Shown in pieces: positions 1 to 8,043 of a stretch of 64,000 nt of DNA; the first letter of the stretch is position 1; each line of letters starts with the position of its first letter. The notes beneath the pieces are model-generated. The model had not been told where the DNA came from and made no database searches. It was given only the letters and a program-made list of their open reading frames with translations. A program made the position numbers and the translations under genes. The DNA is from an uncultured Bacteriovorax sp. (lineage in GTDB: Bacteria > Bdellovibrionota > Bacteriovoracia > Bacteriovoracales > Bacteriovoracaceae). The stretch covers positions 310,001-374,000 of the forward strand of contig CAMLMH010000002.1 of NCBI GenBank assembly GCA_946481315.1, read 5' to 3'.

Positions 1-1457
1 TTGCTTATAACAATCCGGGATTAACGTTCTTTTTTAACGGGGAGAGGTACCAGTTTAAAAAGGGGCTTCTGGAGCTGGCCCAGCGAGTGGATGCCGCTTC
101 CGCTCAGCTTTTTGGTGAAGAAGTGTTTGTCTATGAAACGCAAAATGCCAAAGGGAAAACGGTTAAAGGAAAAATCGATTTTCACCTTTCTCTTTGTATT
201 GATAAAAAAAGCGATGACCGCGAAAAATTCATCTCATTTGTTAACTCAACACCGACTTTTGACGGTGGATTCCACCACGACCGCGTAAAGAGAATTTTCA
301 TCAACGCAGTAAAAGAAAAGATCGAAAGAGCGGCTAAAAAAGAAAAAATTAGTGTTATTGATAATGACGTTTTAGTCGGAACGACATTTGTCATGGGAAT
401 TACCATGCCCAATCCTCGTTTTGAGTCGCAGACCAAGCGTAAACTGGTTCGTGACCTGAACCTGGAAAAGGGGATCGAAGCGTTCATGAATGACAATATT
501 GAGAAGTTCTTACGTAAAAATAAGGAATATCTCGACCTGGTTGTTGAACGGGCCAAATCCCGTCACCGTTTCCAGGAATTAAAAGATGCTTCTCTCAAAG
601 GGAAAAAAGCGAAGAAGCAAAGAGTGGAAAAACTGCTCGACGCCAACGAGAGAAAAGACCGTCACCTGTGTACCCTTTTCATCTGTGAAGGGGATTCGGC
701 TATCGGAGGACTTCGTTCTGCAAGAAATAAACTGTATCAAGGCGGGATAGCGCTCAAAGGGAAACCGATGAACGTTATGCAAGCTTCGATCAATGACGTT
801 ATTAACAATCAGGAATTCATGGATATCATGGCCTCGATTGGGCTGACGATCGGACAAAAAGCTGACTCACAGAATCTTCGTTACTCAAAAATCGTCTTTC
901 TCGCCGACTCGGATGTCGATGGTGGTCACATCAACACACTTCTTGTTAACTTCTTCTTCACATTCTGGCCGGAGCTCTTTGAACAAGGCGCCATTCAGTT
1001 TGCCAAAGCGCCACTGTTTGAAGTGATCACCGACAAAGAAACTCTCTTTGTTGAAAGTGATGATCAGCTGGAGAAGTTAAAGAAAAATCCAGCGGTCAAA
1101 ATCAAAGAAATTCAGCGCAACAAGGGACTAGGAGAGATGTCCCCGGAAGCATTCAAGCATACACTTAACCGTGATGAATTTACCAAAATCAGTGTTGATG
1201 ACATGGATTCGGCCAAGAAAACGCTGGATATCTGTTTTGGAAAGGACACAAATCTTCGTAAAGAACTCCTTTTAGATGAAGAATCAACGGGTGTTGCATT
1301 GGGTGAAGAAGAGCAGCGACACACTTCCGGTGGCAAAAAAACTTCTAAACTTGCTAAAGCAGTCAAAGCTACCAAGAAGGCCCCGGCAGCTAAAAAAGCT
1401 CCGGCAGTAAAAAAAGCAATTGTAAAAACGACTAAGAAAGCAAAGGGTAAGAAATAA
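1..1457 (+). CDS. parE: Type IIA topoisomerase subunit B (ParE/topo II-like), 5' end cut by window edge
   Basis: Carries the 3' part of the ATPase/transducer region and the TOPRIM domain of a type IIA topoisomerase; the frame is open from base 3, so the GTG at 87 is internal and the true start lies outside the window. The TOPRIM glutamate motif EGDSA is near base 690 and the metal triad DSDVDGG near 907-927; a KGLGEM motif follows near 1125. The surroundings of the triad (LRYSKI..LADSDVDGGHI, then NFFFTFWPELF) resemble eukaryotic and T4-type enzymes more than GyrB. The last ~45 residues are an Ala/Lys/Pro-rich tail of histone H1-like composition, not normal for GyrB or ParE. It ends one base before the start of the partner subunit, so the two are co-transcribed and probably form one heterotetramer. 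The parE name is by function, not by demonstrated orthology. Confidence 0.9.
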   Translation, partial: AYNNPGLTFFFNGERYQFKKGLLELAQRVDAASAQLFGEEVFVYETQNAKGKTVKGKIDFHLSLCIDKKSDDREKFISFVNSTPTFDGGFHHDRVKRIFINAVKEKIERAAKKEKISVIDNDVLVGTTFVMGITMPNPRFESQTKRKLVRDLNLEKGIEAFMNDNIEKFLRKNKEYLDLVVERAKSRHRFQELKDASLKGKKAKKQRVEKLLDANERKDRHLCTLFICEGDSAIGGLRSARNKLYQGGIALKGKPMNVMQASINDVINNQEFMDIMASIGLTIGQKADSQNLRYSKIVFLADSDVDGGHINTLLVNFFFTFWPELFEQGAIQFAKAPLFEVITDKETLFVESDDQLEKLKKNPAVKIKEIQRNKGLGEMSPEAFKHTLNRDEFTKISVDDMDSAKKTLDICFGKDTNLRKELLLDEESTGVALGEEEQRHTSGGKKTSKLAKAVKATKKAPAAKKAPAVKKAIVKTTKKAKGKK

Positions 1458-1458
1458 A

Positions 1459-2892
1459 ATGGAAGACAGATACCTGCACTCACTTGATTCAGTCTCATTA
1501 ACTGAAATTGTTAAAGAAGAATATCGCCTGTATCAGATTTACACGCTCATGGATCGCGCCATTCCTTATCTGCAGGATGGTTTGAAACCCGGACAGAGAA
1601 GAATTCTTTTTACACTGTGGAAAAATCAGTCCAAAGGATTGATGAAAGTTTCATCGGCTACCGGTCTTGTTTTAACTCTGCATCCACATGGACCAGCTTC
1701 GGTTGAATCGGCCATCGTCAACATGGCCCAGGACTATACGTTCTCCAACAATTATCCGCTTATTGATAAAAAAGGTTATTTCGGTGAGAGAATGGAGCCG
1801 GCACCGGCCGCTTCCCGTTATATTGAATGTAAGCTGGGTAAAGTTGCCGAATATTTATTGTTCGATGATATGAACCAGGTGGCGATGGTTCCTAACTACG
1901 ATGAAAAAGTCATGGAGCCGGTGTGTTTACTTCCTAAACTTCCCATAATGTTATTGAATGGTGCCGAAGGTATCGGAACGGGATTTTCTTCAGTTATTCC
2001 AAGTTTTCATCACTCGGATCTTATCGCTTCAATCATCAACTATGTTGAAAACGGAAAAGCAAAAAAACTAAAACCATACGTACACACATACCGCAATAAA
2101 ATTGAAACAGATGAAAAGGGACGTTTAGTCTTCGGAATGAAATTCGAAGAAATCGGCGGGAGTATCTACATCACGGAACTTCCTCGCGGATACGACGCGA
2201 CTAAAATTTATCGTTATCTGACGAAGTTTATCGATGATGACTACATCAAAGATTTTATCGATTCGTCTGTTAACAACGATGTAAAAATCGAACTTATTTT
2301 CAAAAAAGGACAACAGCCTCCTCTGGATGAAGTTATTAAAAAGATGGGAACATCTTCAACACTTGTTCCAAATTACACTCTGATTTCTGAGCGTGGTGTC
2401 CGTATTTTTGCGACTCCGGAAGAAATAATTGAAATCTTCGCGCAAAAGCGTCTCGAAGTTGTTAAGCGCCGTTATGAACTTCTGTGCGAAGACTATGAAA
2501 AGAAAATTCGTCAAAACAGTGAAATTATCCGTTTCATCAAAGATAAAGAATACGAAGTGGCAACTAAGACCGCCAATCGGAAGTCTTATGTTGAATACCT
2601 GGACAAGAAAAAGTTTACTTTTGCCGAATACCTGGCCGATATGCCGATTTATCGCATGACTAAAGAAGAAGTTGAAAAACGCCAGGCGATGGTAAAGGAC
2701 GATACGGCTTCTTTAAAAGAATTTGATCGTATCGCAAAATCAAAAGCGCTGGTTGAAAAGAAACTCATTGAAGAATTGCGCGAAGTGGATGAGAAATTAA
2801 CTGCGTGGATTAAGCAAAAAGACGCAGAAAAGGCCAATCTTCAGAAGAAAATTGAAAAAGAGATGGGAAAAAAGAAGGTAAAACGCAAGTAG
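1459..2892 (+). CDS. parC: Type IIA topoisomerase subunit A, short, eukaryote/T4-like
   Basis: DNA breakage-reunion subunit, 477 residues. The catalytic tyrosine is Tyr121 in SRYIE. Landmarks match eukaryotic/T4 topoisomerase II rather than GyrA/ParC: AQDYTFSNN before the GYFGER loop, then LNGAEGIGTGFSSVIP, and later a TKEEVEK coiled-coil segment near residue 400. Gyrase-type enzymes instead have HPHGDSAVYDT and VNGSSGIAVGMAT; here HPHG is kept but continues PASVES. There is no C-terminal beta-pinwheel domain: the protein ends in a charged, Lys-rich coiled coil, so wrapping-type supercoiling is not expected and decatenation/relaxation is the more likely role. Starts one base after the upstream stop codon. 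Confidence 0.9.
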   Translation: MEDRYLHSLDSVSLTEIVKEEYRLYQIYTLMDRAIPYLQDGLKPGQRRILFTLWKNQSKGLMKVSSATGLVLTLHPHGPASVESAIVNMAQDYTFSNNYPLIDKKGYFGERMEPAPAASRYIECKLGKVAEYLLFDDMNQVAMVPNYDEKVMEPVCLLPKLPIMLLNGAEGIGTGFSSVIPSFHHSDLIASIINYVENGKAKKLKPYVHTYRNKIETDEKGRLVFGMKFEEIGGSIYITELPRGYDATKIYRYLTKFIDDDYIKDFIDSSVNNDVKIELIFKKGQQPPLDEVIKKMGTSSTLVPNYTLISERGVRIFATPEEIIEIFAQKRLEVVKRRYELLCEDYEKKIRQNSEIIRFIKDKEYEVATKTANRKSYVEYLDKKKFTFAEYLADMPIYRMTKEEVEKRQAMVKDDTASLKEFDRIAKSKALVEKKLIEELREVDEKLTAWIKQKDAEKANLQKKIEKEMGKKKVKRK

Positions 2893-2893
2893 T

Positions 2894-2908
2894 GGACTAA
2901 AGAAGTCC
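2894..2908 (+). terminator. Small hairpin behind the topoisomerase operon, weak terminator candidate
   Basis: GGACT and AGTCC pair around a five-base loop two bases after the stop codon. The T-rich run (about 2926-2935) begins some 18 bases later, too far for a canonical intrinsic terminator. Confidence 0.25.
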
Positions 2909-3012
2909 GTTAAGCGTAATCAGTTGTTTTTTTTTATAGAAATAAATGACCTTCCCTGTTAACCTGTTAATATATGGTTTAAGCCCTAAAGAGATTTTCA
3001 TGGAGGAAGATA

Positions 3013-3444
3013 ATGAGCTTAACGAAGGCGGATATCGTAGAGCGAGTCTACAAAGAAGCTGGTTTTTCAAAGAAAGAAGCAGCGGATTTAGTAGATCTTG
3101 TCTTTAAAGTTATCAAAGACACTCTCTCGAAAGGAGAGAAAGTTAAGATATCTGGTTTTGGAAATTTTTCTATTCGTGACAAAGCAACACGCGTAGGAAG
3201 AAACCCACAAACAGGTGAAGCGATGGACATCTCAGCAAGACGTGTTCTTACTTTTAAACCTTCACAAGTTTTAAAAGAAGACGTGACAATGAGATATGCT
3301 CACCGTCTGGATGAAAAAGGAAATGAGAACAAATCACTTCCACCTAAAGAAGGTACGGCAAGAGCTCTAAGCTCATTCATGTCGAATACTGATGAAGGTG
3401 AAGACGATATGGACTTCTCACCGGAAGACGACGACAACGAATAA
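3013..3444 (+). CDS. ihfA: Integration host factor alpha-like HU/IHF protein with acidic C-terminal tail
   Basis: Sequence-preferring DNA-bending protein. Residues 1-95 are a complete IHF/HU fold with the beta-arm motif GFGNFSIRDKATRVGRNPQT and closing FKPSQ. Family members are about 90-100 residues; this one has 143, the extra ~45 ending in a strongly acidic stretch (EGEDDMDFSPEDDDNE). A strong ribosome binding site GGAGGA lies 4 bases before the ATG. The MerR gene follows after 32 bases, an ihfA-merR pairing seen in many deltaproteobacteria-type genomes. Assignment as alpha rather than HU rests on overall sequence feel and on that neighbour. Confidence 0.9.
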   Translation: MSLTKADIVERVYKEAGFSKKEAADLVDLVFKVIKDTLSKGEKVKISGFGNFSIRDKATRVGRNPQTGEAMDISARRVLTFKPSQVLKEDVTMRYAHRLDEKGNENKSLPPKEGTARALSSFMSNTDEGEDDMDFSPEDDDNE

Positions 3445-3476
3445 ATTGACTAATAGTTTGAGGCCACTGCGAAAAA

Positions 3477-3950
3477 ATGTTTGGACCAATAGAAATTCCT
3501 AACAAATCTTCCTTCAAGATTAATGAAGTGTGTGGCCTCACTGGTGTCAAATCTTACGTTTTACGTTTCTGGGAATCTGAATTTCCGGAAATTGCACCTA
3601 TCACTTCGACAACCGGGCAAAAGCTTTATGAGCACCGGGACATTGAAGCCATTTTGATGATAAAAAAATTACTCTTTGAAGATAAACTCACTATTGAGCG
3701 GGCAAAGGCAGAAATGAATCGTCTGATGCCGTCAGAATCGCTGGTAGAAGACACATTCAAAGAAGCAGAAGGTGAGCATTATTCAGACATTCCTTCTGCC
3801 GAGAACGAAGATGCCCGCTATGAAGAAAGCCATTACACCAGGCGCGTTCTGATTGAATCTGATTTTCAGAAACTAATGGTGGCCAAAAATAAACTTGTAG
3901 AAATTTTAGAATTAACGGAAAGACTTAAGCAAAAGAATAAGTGGGGATAA
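3477..3950 (+). CDS. MerR family transcriptional regulator
   Basis: 157 residues with an N-terminal winged helix-turn-helix (residues 12-80: FKINEVCGLTGVKSYVLRFWE, then GQKLYEHRDIEAILMIKKL). The C-terminal part is acidic then helical, without the conserved Cys residues of metal-sensing MerR proteins, so it is probably not a metal sensor. Cotranscribed with the IHF-like gene. Its last 39 bases overlap the 3' end of the convergent polyprenyl synthase gene. The target is unknown. Confidence 0.85.
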   Translation: MFGPIEIPNKSSFKINEVCGLTGVKSYVLRFWESEFPEIAPITSTTGQKLYEHRDIEAILMIKKLLFEDKLTIERAKAEMNRLMPSESLVEDTFKEAEGEHYSDIPSAENEDARYEESHYTRRVLIESDFQKLMVAKNKLVEILELTERLKQKNKWG

Positions 3951-4847
3951 GTTACACTTGCCTCCTAGGTGCGCTTCGATCTGGGAGCGTCCTGGCACAA
4001 TCTCTTTCAGCATTTTTTCATAATAATTATTAACAATCGCGTTCGTTGCGGAAAGTTGCATTTCGGCAGCAAGCTTATGGAATTTTTCCAGGTTCATTAT
4101 CGTCTGGTCAAAAGTTTCAGTTGTAAATTTAAGCCACGGGTTTACATCCTTTTCATGGTCAGATAATTCTGCTGACGTGAGTTCAGAGAGATCATCGATT
4201 AGCTGAAAATTTATTCCTAAAAGCACTGAATAGCGCCATAAACGTTTTTCAACCTTCCGGACGGGTTGAGTGTTTGTCAAAATGGCGCTGCCTAAGATTG
4301 CCGCTTGAATGAGTCTTGCTGTTTTTAATTCATGAGTACGAATAGTGGAGGTCAGACTCTTGGTCATCTCCTGGGAGAGATCCATGACTTGTCCGTGAAT
4401 AAGCCCTTTAGGTCCGGTGGCCCAGCTAAAAAATGAAAGTAATTCCAGGCTTCGTGGGTGTCGGGACCTGGATAATAGCTGATAAGAAATACTGAGGAGG
4501 CCGTCTCCGGTCAGTAATGCCTGCCATTCCCCGTACGCTATATGGGTACATGGTTTTCCTCTGCGCAATGTATCGTCGTCCATGCAGGGAAGATCATCAT
4601 GCAGTAAAGTATAGGTGTGATGGATTTCAACTGCCGACGATAGAAGTGCATGCGCACTCTGAGCATGCTGAGATTTAGCATATAATCCGGGATTAAGATC
4701 CTTTAGGATCGACCATACCAGCTGAGGCCGGAAATACTTACCACCTGGAAGAACGGCATAGCGGTAGATTTCTTTAACAGGATGATTAGGAAGCGAGTGC
4801 AGTAAATGCGTCTCAAGAAATTTTTCGATCAGTGAAATATTCATCAT
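3912..4847 (-). CDS. ispA: Polyprenyl (farnesyl/geranyl) diphosphate synthase
   Basis: Class I trans-isoprenyl diphosphate synthase, condensing IPP with allylic diphosphates for quinone and undecaprenyl precursors. The first Asp-rich motif is DDLPCMDDD (six-residue spacing as in bacterial FPP synthases) followed by RRGKPCTH; the second is degenerate, QLIDDLSE, where DDxxD is usual. 311 residues. Last gene of the gsp operon: its ATG overlaps the gspN stop by 4 bases, so it depends on operon transcription. The product length class cannot be read from the sequence; FPP synthase is the best guess. Confidence 0.85.
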   Translation of the reverse strand: MMNISLIEKFLETHLLHSLPNHPVKEIYRYAVLPGGKYFRPQLVWSILKDLNPGLYAKSQHAQSAHALLSSAVEIHHTYTLLHDDLPCMDDDTLRRGKPCTHIAYGEWQALLTGDGLLSISYQLLSRSRHPRSLELLSFFSWATGPKGLIHGQVMDLSQEMTKSLTSTIRTHELKTARLIQAAILGSAILTNTQPVRKVEKRLWRYSVLLGINFQLIDDLSELTSAELSDHEKDVNPWLKFTTETFDQTIMNLEKFHKLAAEMQLSATNAIVNNYYEKMLKEIVPGRSQIEAHLGGKCNLSPLILLLKSFR

Positions 4848-5773
4848 AAAAATTGTGGGCGGCCGGGGTTTCTGAGCGGGCCACTTAACTTCATGACATA
4901 ATTACCACTGGTATTATTCGGCGGCAAGAAGAGGTTCAAGATAGAGAAAGTTTGCAGAGTAAACTGTGAAAGTTTCAGATTTCCATTTAAAGTGAGACGG
5001 GAGTTCATAAAATCACCGGGAACCACTGCAATATTTCCCTTTAAATTCATCTCCACCGGGGCGTTAGCGCGGCCAATTTTTATACTGTCTATACTGATGT
5101 TTGTTGGATCAACAAAATGGGCCTTGATAATAAAAGTCTGCAGATTTAATTTAGGCAATTCAAAGTTGCTTATATTTTGGGCAGGAATTCCGAAATTAGT
5201 AGAAGCGATCTCGATGGTGCCGTCGACTATTGATTGATTTTCAAGTTTAAAGAAACCATTGATATTGAGCAGGCCGTAGATTGGAGAAATATTACTGGCC
5301 ATCATAGGGGAGAAGAGCTGCCCGTCAACAACGGTTTTATCAATTTCCAGATACTGAGAAAAAAGTGAAATAACCGGATACAAATTGATATTGCTTTTAC
5401 CTGAGCTCATCGCCACATGCAGTTTTAGTCCCAGCGGATAAAAGCTAGGTGAGTGAAAACCAATTCTGATATCTTTTAATGGTAAGCGGTTATTCCATTG
5501 TCCGAAACACGCGCCCATGATGATGGGTTTTTTCAAGACTATTTTCGGCAGGAAGTAGGAGAGTTCAGCCTTATCAAACTGCACCGGACAGGCCACATTA
5601 TTGGTGAGTTTTTGCTGAAGAAATTTATTTATCTTTTCTTCCAGAGAAAAGTTTATCAGAAAACCAGTAATTAAAAGAAAAAGACCCAGCAATATCAGAC
5701 GTGTTTTTGTCCAGTACACCGGTGAATAGATTTCTTCTGAAAGCTCATTATATTGAATGCGTTTTCTTTTCAT
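4844..5773 (-). CDS. gspN: Type II secretion system protein GspN
   Basis: 309 residues: a cytoplasmic N-terminus of ~25 residues, one membrane helix (about residues 26-45, TRLILLGLFLLITGFLINF) and a beta-rich periplasmic domain of the GspN/AsmA-like type ending in repeats such as LNGNLKLS and MKLSGP. Assigned largely by shape and place, as the last secretion gene of a gspC-to-N order typical of deltaproteobacteria and relatives. Its start overlaps the gspM stop by 4 bases. Most Gamma-type systems tolerate loss of gspN, and its exact role is not established. Confidence 0.8.
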   Translation of the reverse strand: MKRKRIQYNELSEEIYSPVYWTKTRLILLGLFLLITGFLINFSLEEKINKFLQQKLTNNVACPVQFDKAELSYFLPKIVLKKPIIMGACFGQWNNRLPLKDIRIGFHSPSFYPLGLKLHVAMSSGKSNINLYPVISLFSQYLEIDKTVVDGQLFSPMMASNISPIYGLLNINGFFKLENQSIVDGTIEIASTNFGIPAQNISNFELPKLNLQTFIIKAHFVDPTNISIDSIKIGRANAPVEMNLKGNIAVVPGDFMNSRLTLNGNLKLSQFTLQTFSILNLFLPPNNTSGNYVMKLSGPLRNPGRPQFL

Positions 5774-6411
5774 TCGTTTGTTTCAACCTGAACCGGGGCC
5801 TGACCCATGTGCAGAACTGAGATCACTCCGTCCAGCAGACTCGTTTCACTGTTTTTCGTTAAGTTAATCCGTGAAATTTTAAATCGTTCAGATTCGGAAA
5901 GTCCTCTTAAAAATCCGGCAAAGTCGGAAGTGCCAAAACTGCGAAAAGAGATTTCTGCCTCAACTTTGGTAAGACTCGAACTCTGGGAAGCGAGAGTAAA
6001 ATTGCTGACCGAAACTTTACCCTGGTCAATGCCACCGGAAGCAGCAATGTTGCGGATCTTGTTATCCAGATCATCCTGGCCTTGAATTGCGCTCGGAGAA
6101 AGATAATTGCCACTGATATTGTTCAGGGTATTTCGGTTGCCGTCATAGAGAGCAATTTGTTCTATTATTTGTTTTTTAACTTCCAGAGTTTTTCTGGACT
6201 GATGATTGCCCCACCACAAAAAGCCGGCAATCATAAAGGGGAAAAGTAAAAAGATGAAAGCTGCGGCCTGAGCTGCAATTTTTTGCTGGTTTTCATCGAG
6301 GTTGGCGATCAGGTCCTGGCCTTTTTGAAAGAGGCCTTCCGCTTTTAGCAAATCTAGTTTCTGAAAAATAAATTCATCTATTTTTATAAAAATGCTTTTT
6401 GCCTTTTCCAT
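5770..6411 (-). CDS. gspM: Type II secretion system protein GspM
   Basis: 213 residues: an amphipathic N-terminal region (~50), one membrane helix (about 52-70, FIFLLFPFMIAGFLWW), a coiled segment and a ferredoxin-like periplasmic domain ending near VSVLHMGQAPV. This is the PilO/GspM architecture. It shares one base with the gspL stop (TAATG). GspM binds GspL in the inner-membrane platform. Sequence conservation in this family is low, so the call leans on gene order. Confidence 0.8.
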   Translation of the reverse strand: MEKAKSIFIKIDEFIFQKLDLLKAEGLFQKGQDLIANLDENQQKIAAQAAAFIFLLFPFMIAGFLWWGNHQSRKTLEVKKQIIEQIALYDGNRNTLNNISGNYLSPSAIQGQDDLDNKIRNIAASGGIDQGKVSVSNFTLASQSSSLTKVEAEISFRSFGTSDFAGFLRGLSESERFKISRINLTKNSETSLLDGVISVLHMGQAPVQVETNE

Positions 6412-7991
6412 TATTCCCGGTCCTCAAAATCTAATGAGAGTGATGTCTGTCCGGAGCGATGATTAATTTTCAGGCCCGGCAGGCCTGAACCCTTCAGATG
6501 TGAGGCCATCGCCTCAAGTTCTGCCGGTTCTTCTGAAGAAAAAACGGCCTTTACATCATGACCGTCACTGGTGAAACGCTCCAGACTGACTTTGGGGTTA
6601 TTGTTCATAGTCTTACTGAGAATGGCCAGCGGACGAAGTGCATTGATTGACTGAGAAGAAAGAATACTGGTCACCTCGTCACTGATCAGTTTATTTTTCT
6701 TTTTTAATGTACTCAAAACGCGTTCCGGGTTTTTATTGTATGCATTTCTTTCCGGTACAGTTAGTCCCAGATTTGACCGCTTCAGCAGACCTTTAATTTT
6801 TGAATCCATTGCCTGGCCTTGCTTGTTGAGATAAATAAAACGCTCTGTTGTAAGGCCTAGTATCAGGAGTAATGCGATGAAAGTCGTTCGGACTCCGATA
6901 AAGACTGCTGAATGCAGAGAAATGAAGGCATTCGATGTTGTCTGAAACTTTCCTGTAAGAAAATTGATCACGTTCGATGGTGTGCGCATCGAAAAGGCCA
7001 TCATCTTTGCCAGATAAAAATTCCGGTCGTGGGCGGTGTAATCACTCTTCAAGTCCAGGATAGGAGGAAGAACGCTGACATTAACACCAGTATGGTAGCT
7101 AATAAAATTGTCGAGGTTGTTAATGTTTGAAGTCCCGCCCAGAATAAAAATGCGTTCGATATTAGTTCCGAATTTTACCCGATGACCTATTTCCCAGCGA
7201 CGCAGGTCCAGTATCAGCGGGTTAAAAATCTGTTTCATTAAAAGAGCAAAGCTGCGTTGTTCTGGTGAAACATCATTGAGTTGATCATCATTGAGCATGA
7301 AAGCATTTTCATGTTTATAGATAACAGCATCTTCATAAGAAATTTGATAGGTCTTGGAGATAACTTCATTGATCGCCGCACCGGCCACATACGAGGTGTG
7401 ATTGGAAACAACCTGACGGTCCTGCACAAAATAAACCTTAGTTGATTTGTGTCCAAGATCGACAATACAGCAAGTTTCATTCATCCGGATATGATCAATG
7501 TAGGCCTGGATCAGAGATACTTCAGATGTCAGCAGGGAAGGCTGTGCTTCACGATTTTCAAAAGGAGCGAGAAATTCTTTGAACACATTTAGCTGAGCAA
7601 TATTTGATAGAACGGAAAAGCTGTTGTTCTTTTTAATCAATCGGCTGGCGTGATGGGCATTTGTCAGCGGATATGGCAGGTTTTCATCTAACTGAAAGGG
7701 AATCATCAGTTCCGCTTTTCGTTTTGAATTCCCCGGAATTTCCAGATAACGGGTCGTTAATAATTCATTGGGTACCTGAAAAATAATTTTTATGTCAGAT
7801 GGTTTTTTCTGGATGTAATTAATAATGATTTCTTTTTGCAAATCGGTGATTTTCTCAAAATCAGGATAATGAGGCCTGATGTCATCTAAAATCATCTCTT
7901 GTTTATCAACCATCACTAAGCTTTTTCTTTCCGGTCGAACTTCAAGAAACTTGATCGAATAAGTACCGATGTCTATTGCTAAAATGTTCAT
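6411..7991 (-). CDS. gspL: Type II secretion system protein GspL
   Basis: 526 residues with an actin/PilM-like cytoplasmic domain beginning MNILAIDIGTYSIKFLEV and a second phosphate-type segment CCIVDLGHKSTKVYFV near residue 165. A single membrane helix lies at about residues 370-388 (TTFIALLLILGL), followed by a periplasmic ferredoxin-like domain. GspL links the ATPase GspE to GspM and the pseudopilus. It is longer than typical GspL (~400), because the cytoplasmic domain is closer in size to PilM plus an extension. Separated from gspK by 52 bases. Confidence 0.85.
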   Translation of the reverse strand: MNILAIDIGTYSIKFLEVRPERKSLVMVDKQEMILDDIRPHYPDFEKITDLQKEIIINYIQKKPSDIKIIFQVPNELLTTRYLEIPGNSKRKAELMIPFQLDENLPYPLTNAHHASRLIKKNNSFSVLSNIAQLNVFKEFLAPFENREAQPSLLTSEVSLIQAYIDHIRMNETCCIVDLGHKSTKVYFVQDRQVVSNHTSYVAGAAINEVISKTYQISYEDAVIYKHENAFMLNDDQLNDVSPEQRSFALLMKQIFNPLILDLRRWEIGHRVKFGTNIERIFILGGTSNINNLDNFISYHTGVNVSVLPPILDLKSDYTAHDRNFYLAKMMAFSMRTPSNVINFLTGKFQTTSNAFISLHSAVFIGVRTTFIALLLILGLTTERFIYLNKQGQAMDSKIKGLLKRSNLGLTVPERNAYNKNPERVLSTLKKKNKLISDEVTSILSSQSINALRPLAILSKTMNNNPKVSLERFTSDGHDVKAVFSSEEPAELEAMASHLKGSGLPGLKINHRSGQTSLSLDFEDRE

Positions 7992-8043
7992 AACTTAAGT
8001 CTATCAGAAACAAGACTTTAGAATAGAGGAAAATAATAACCGA

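Noticed and set aside
3048..3230. Minus-strand frames inside coding genes, such as this one in ihfA
   Set aside because: Shadow frames with no family resemblance, RBS or independent support.
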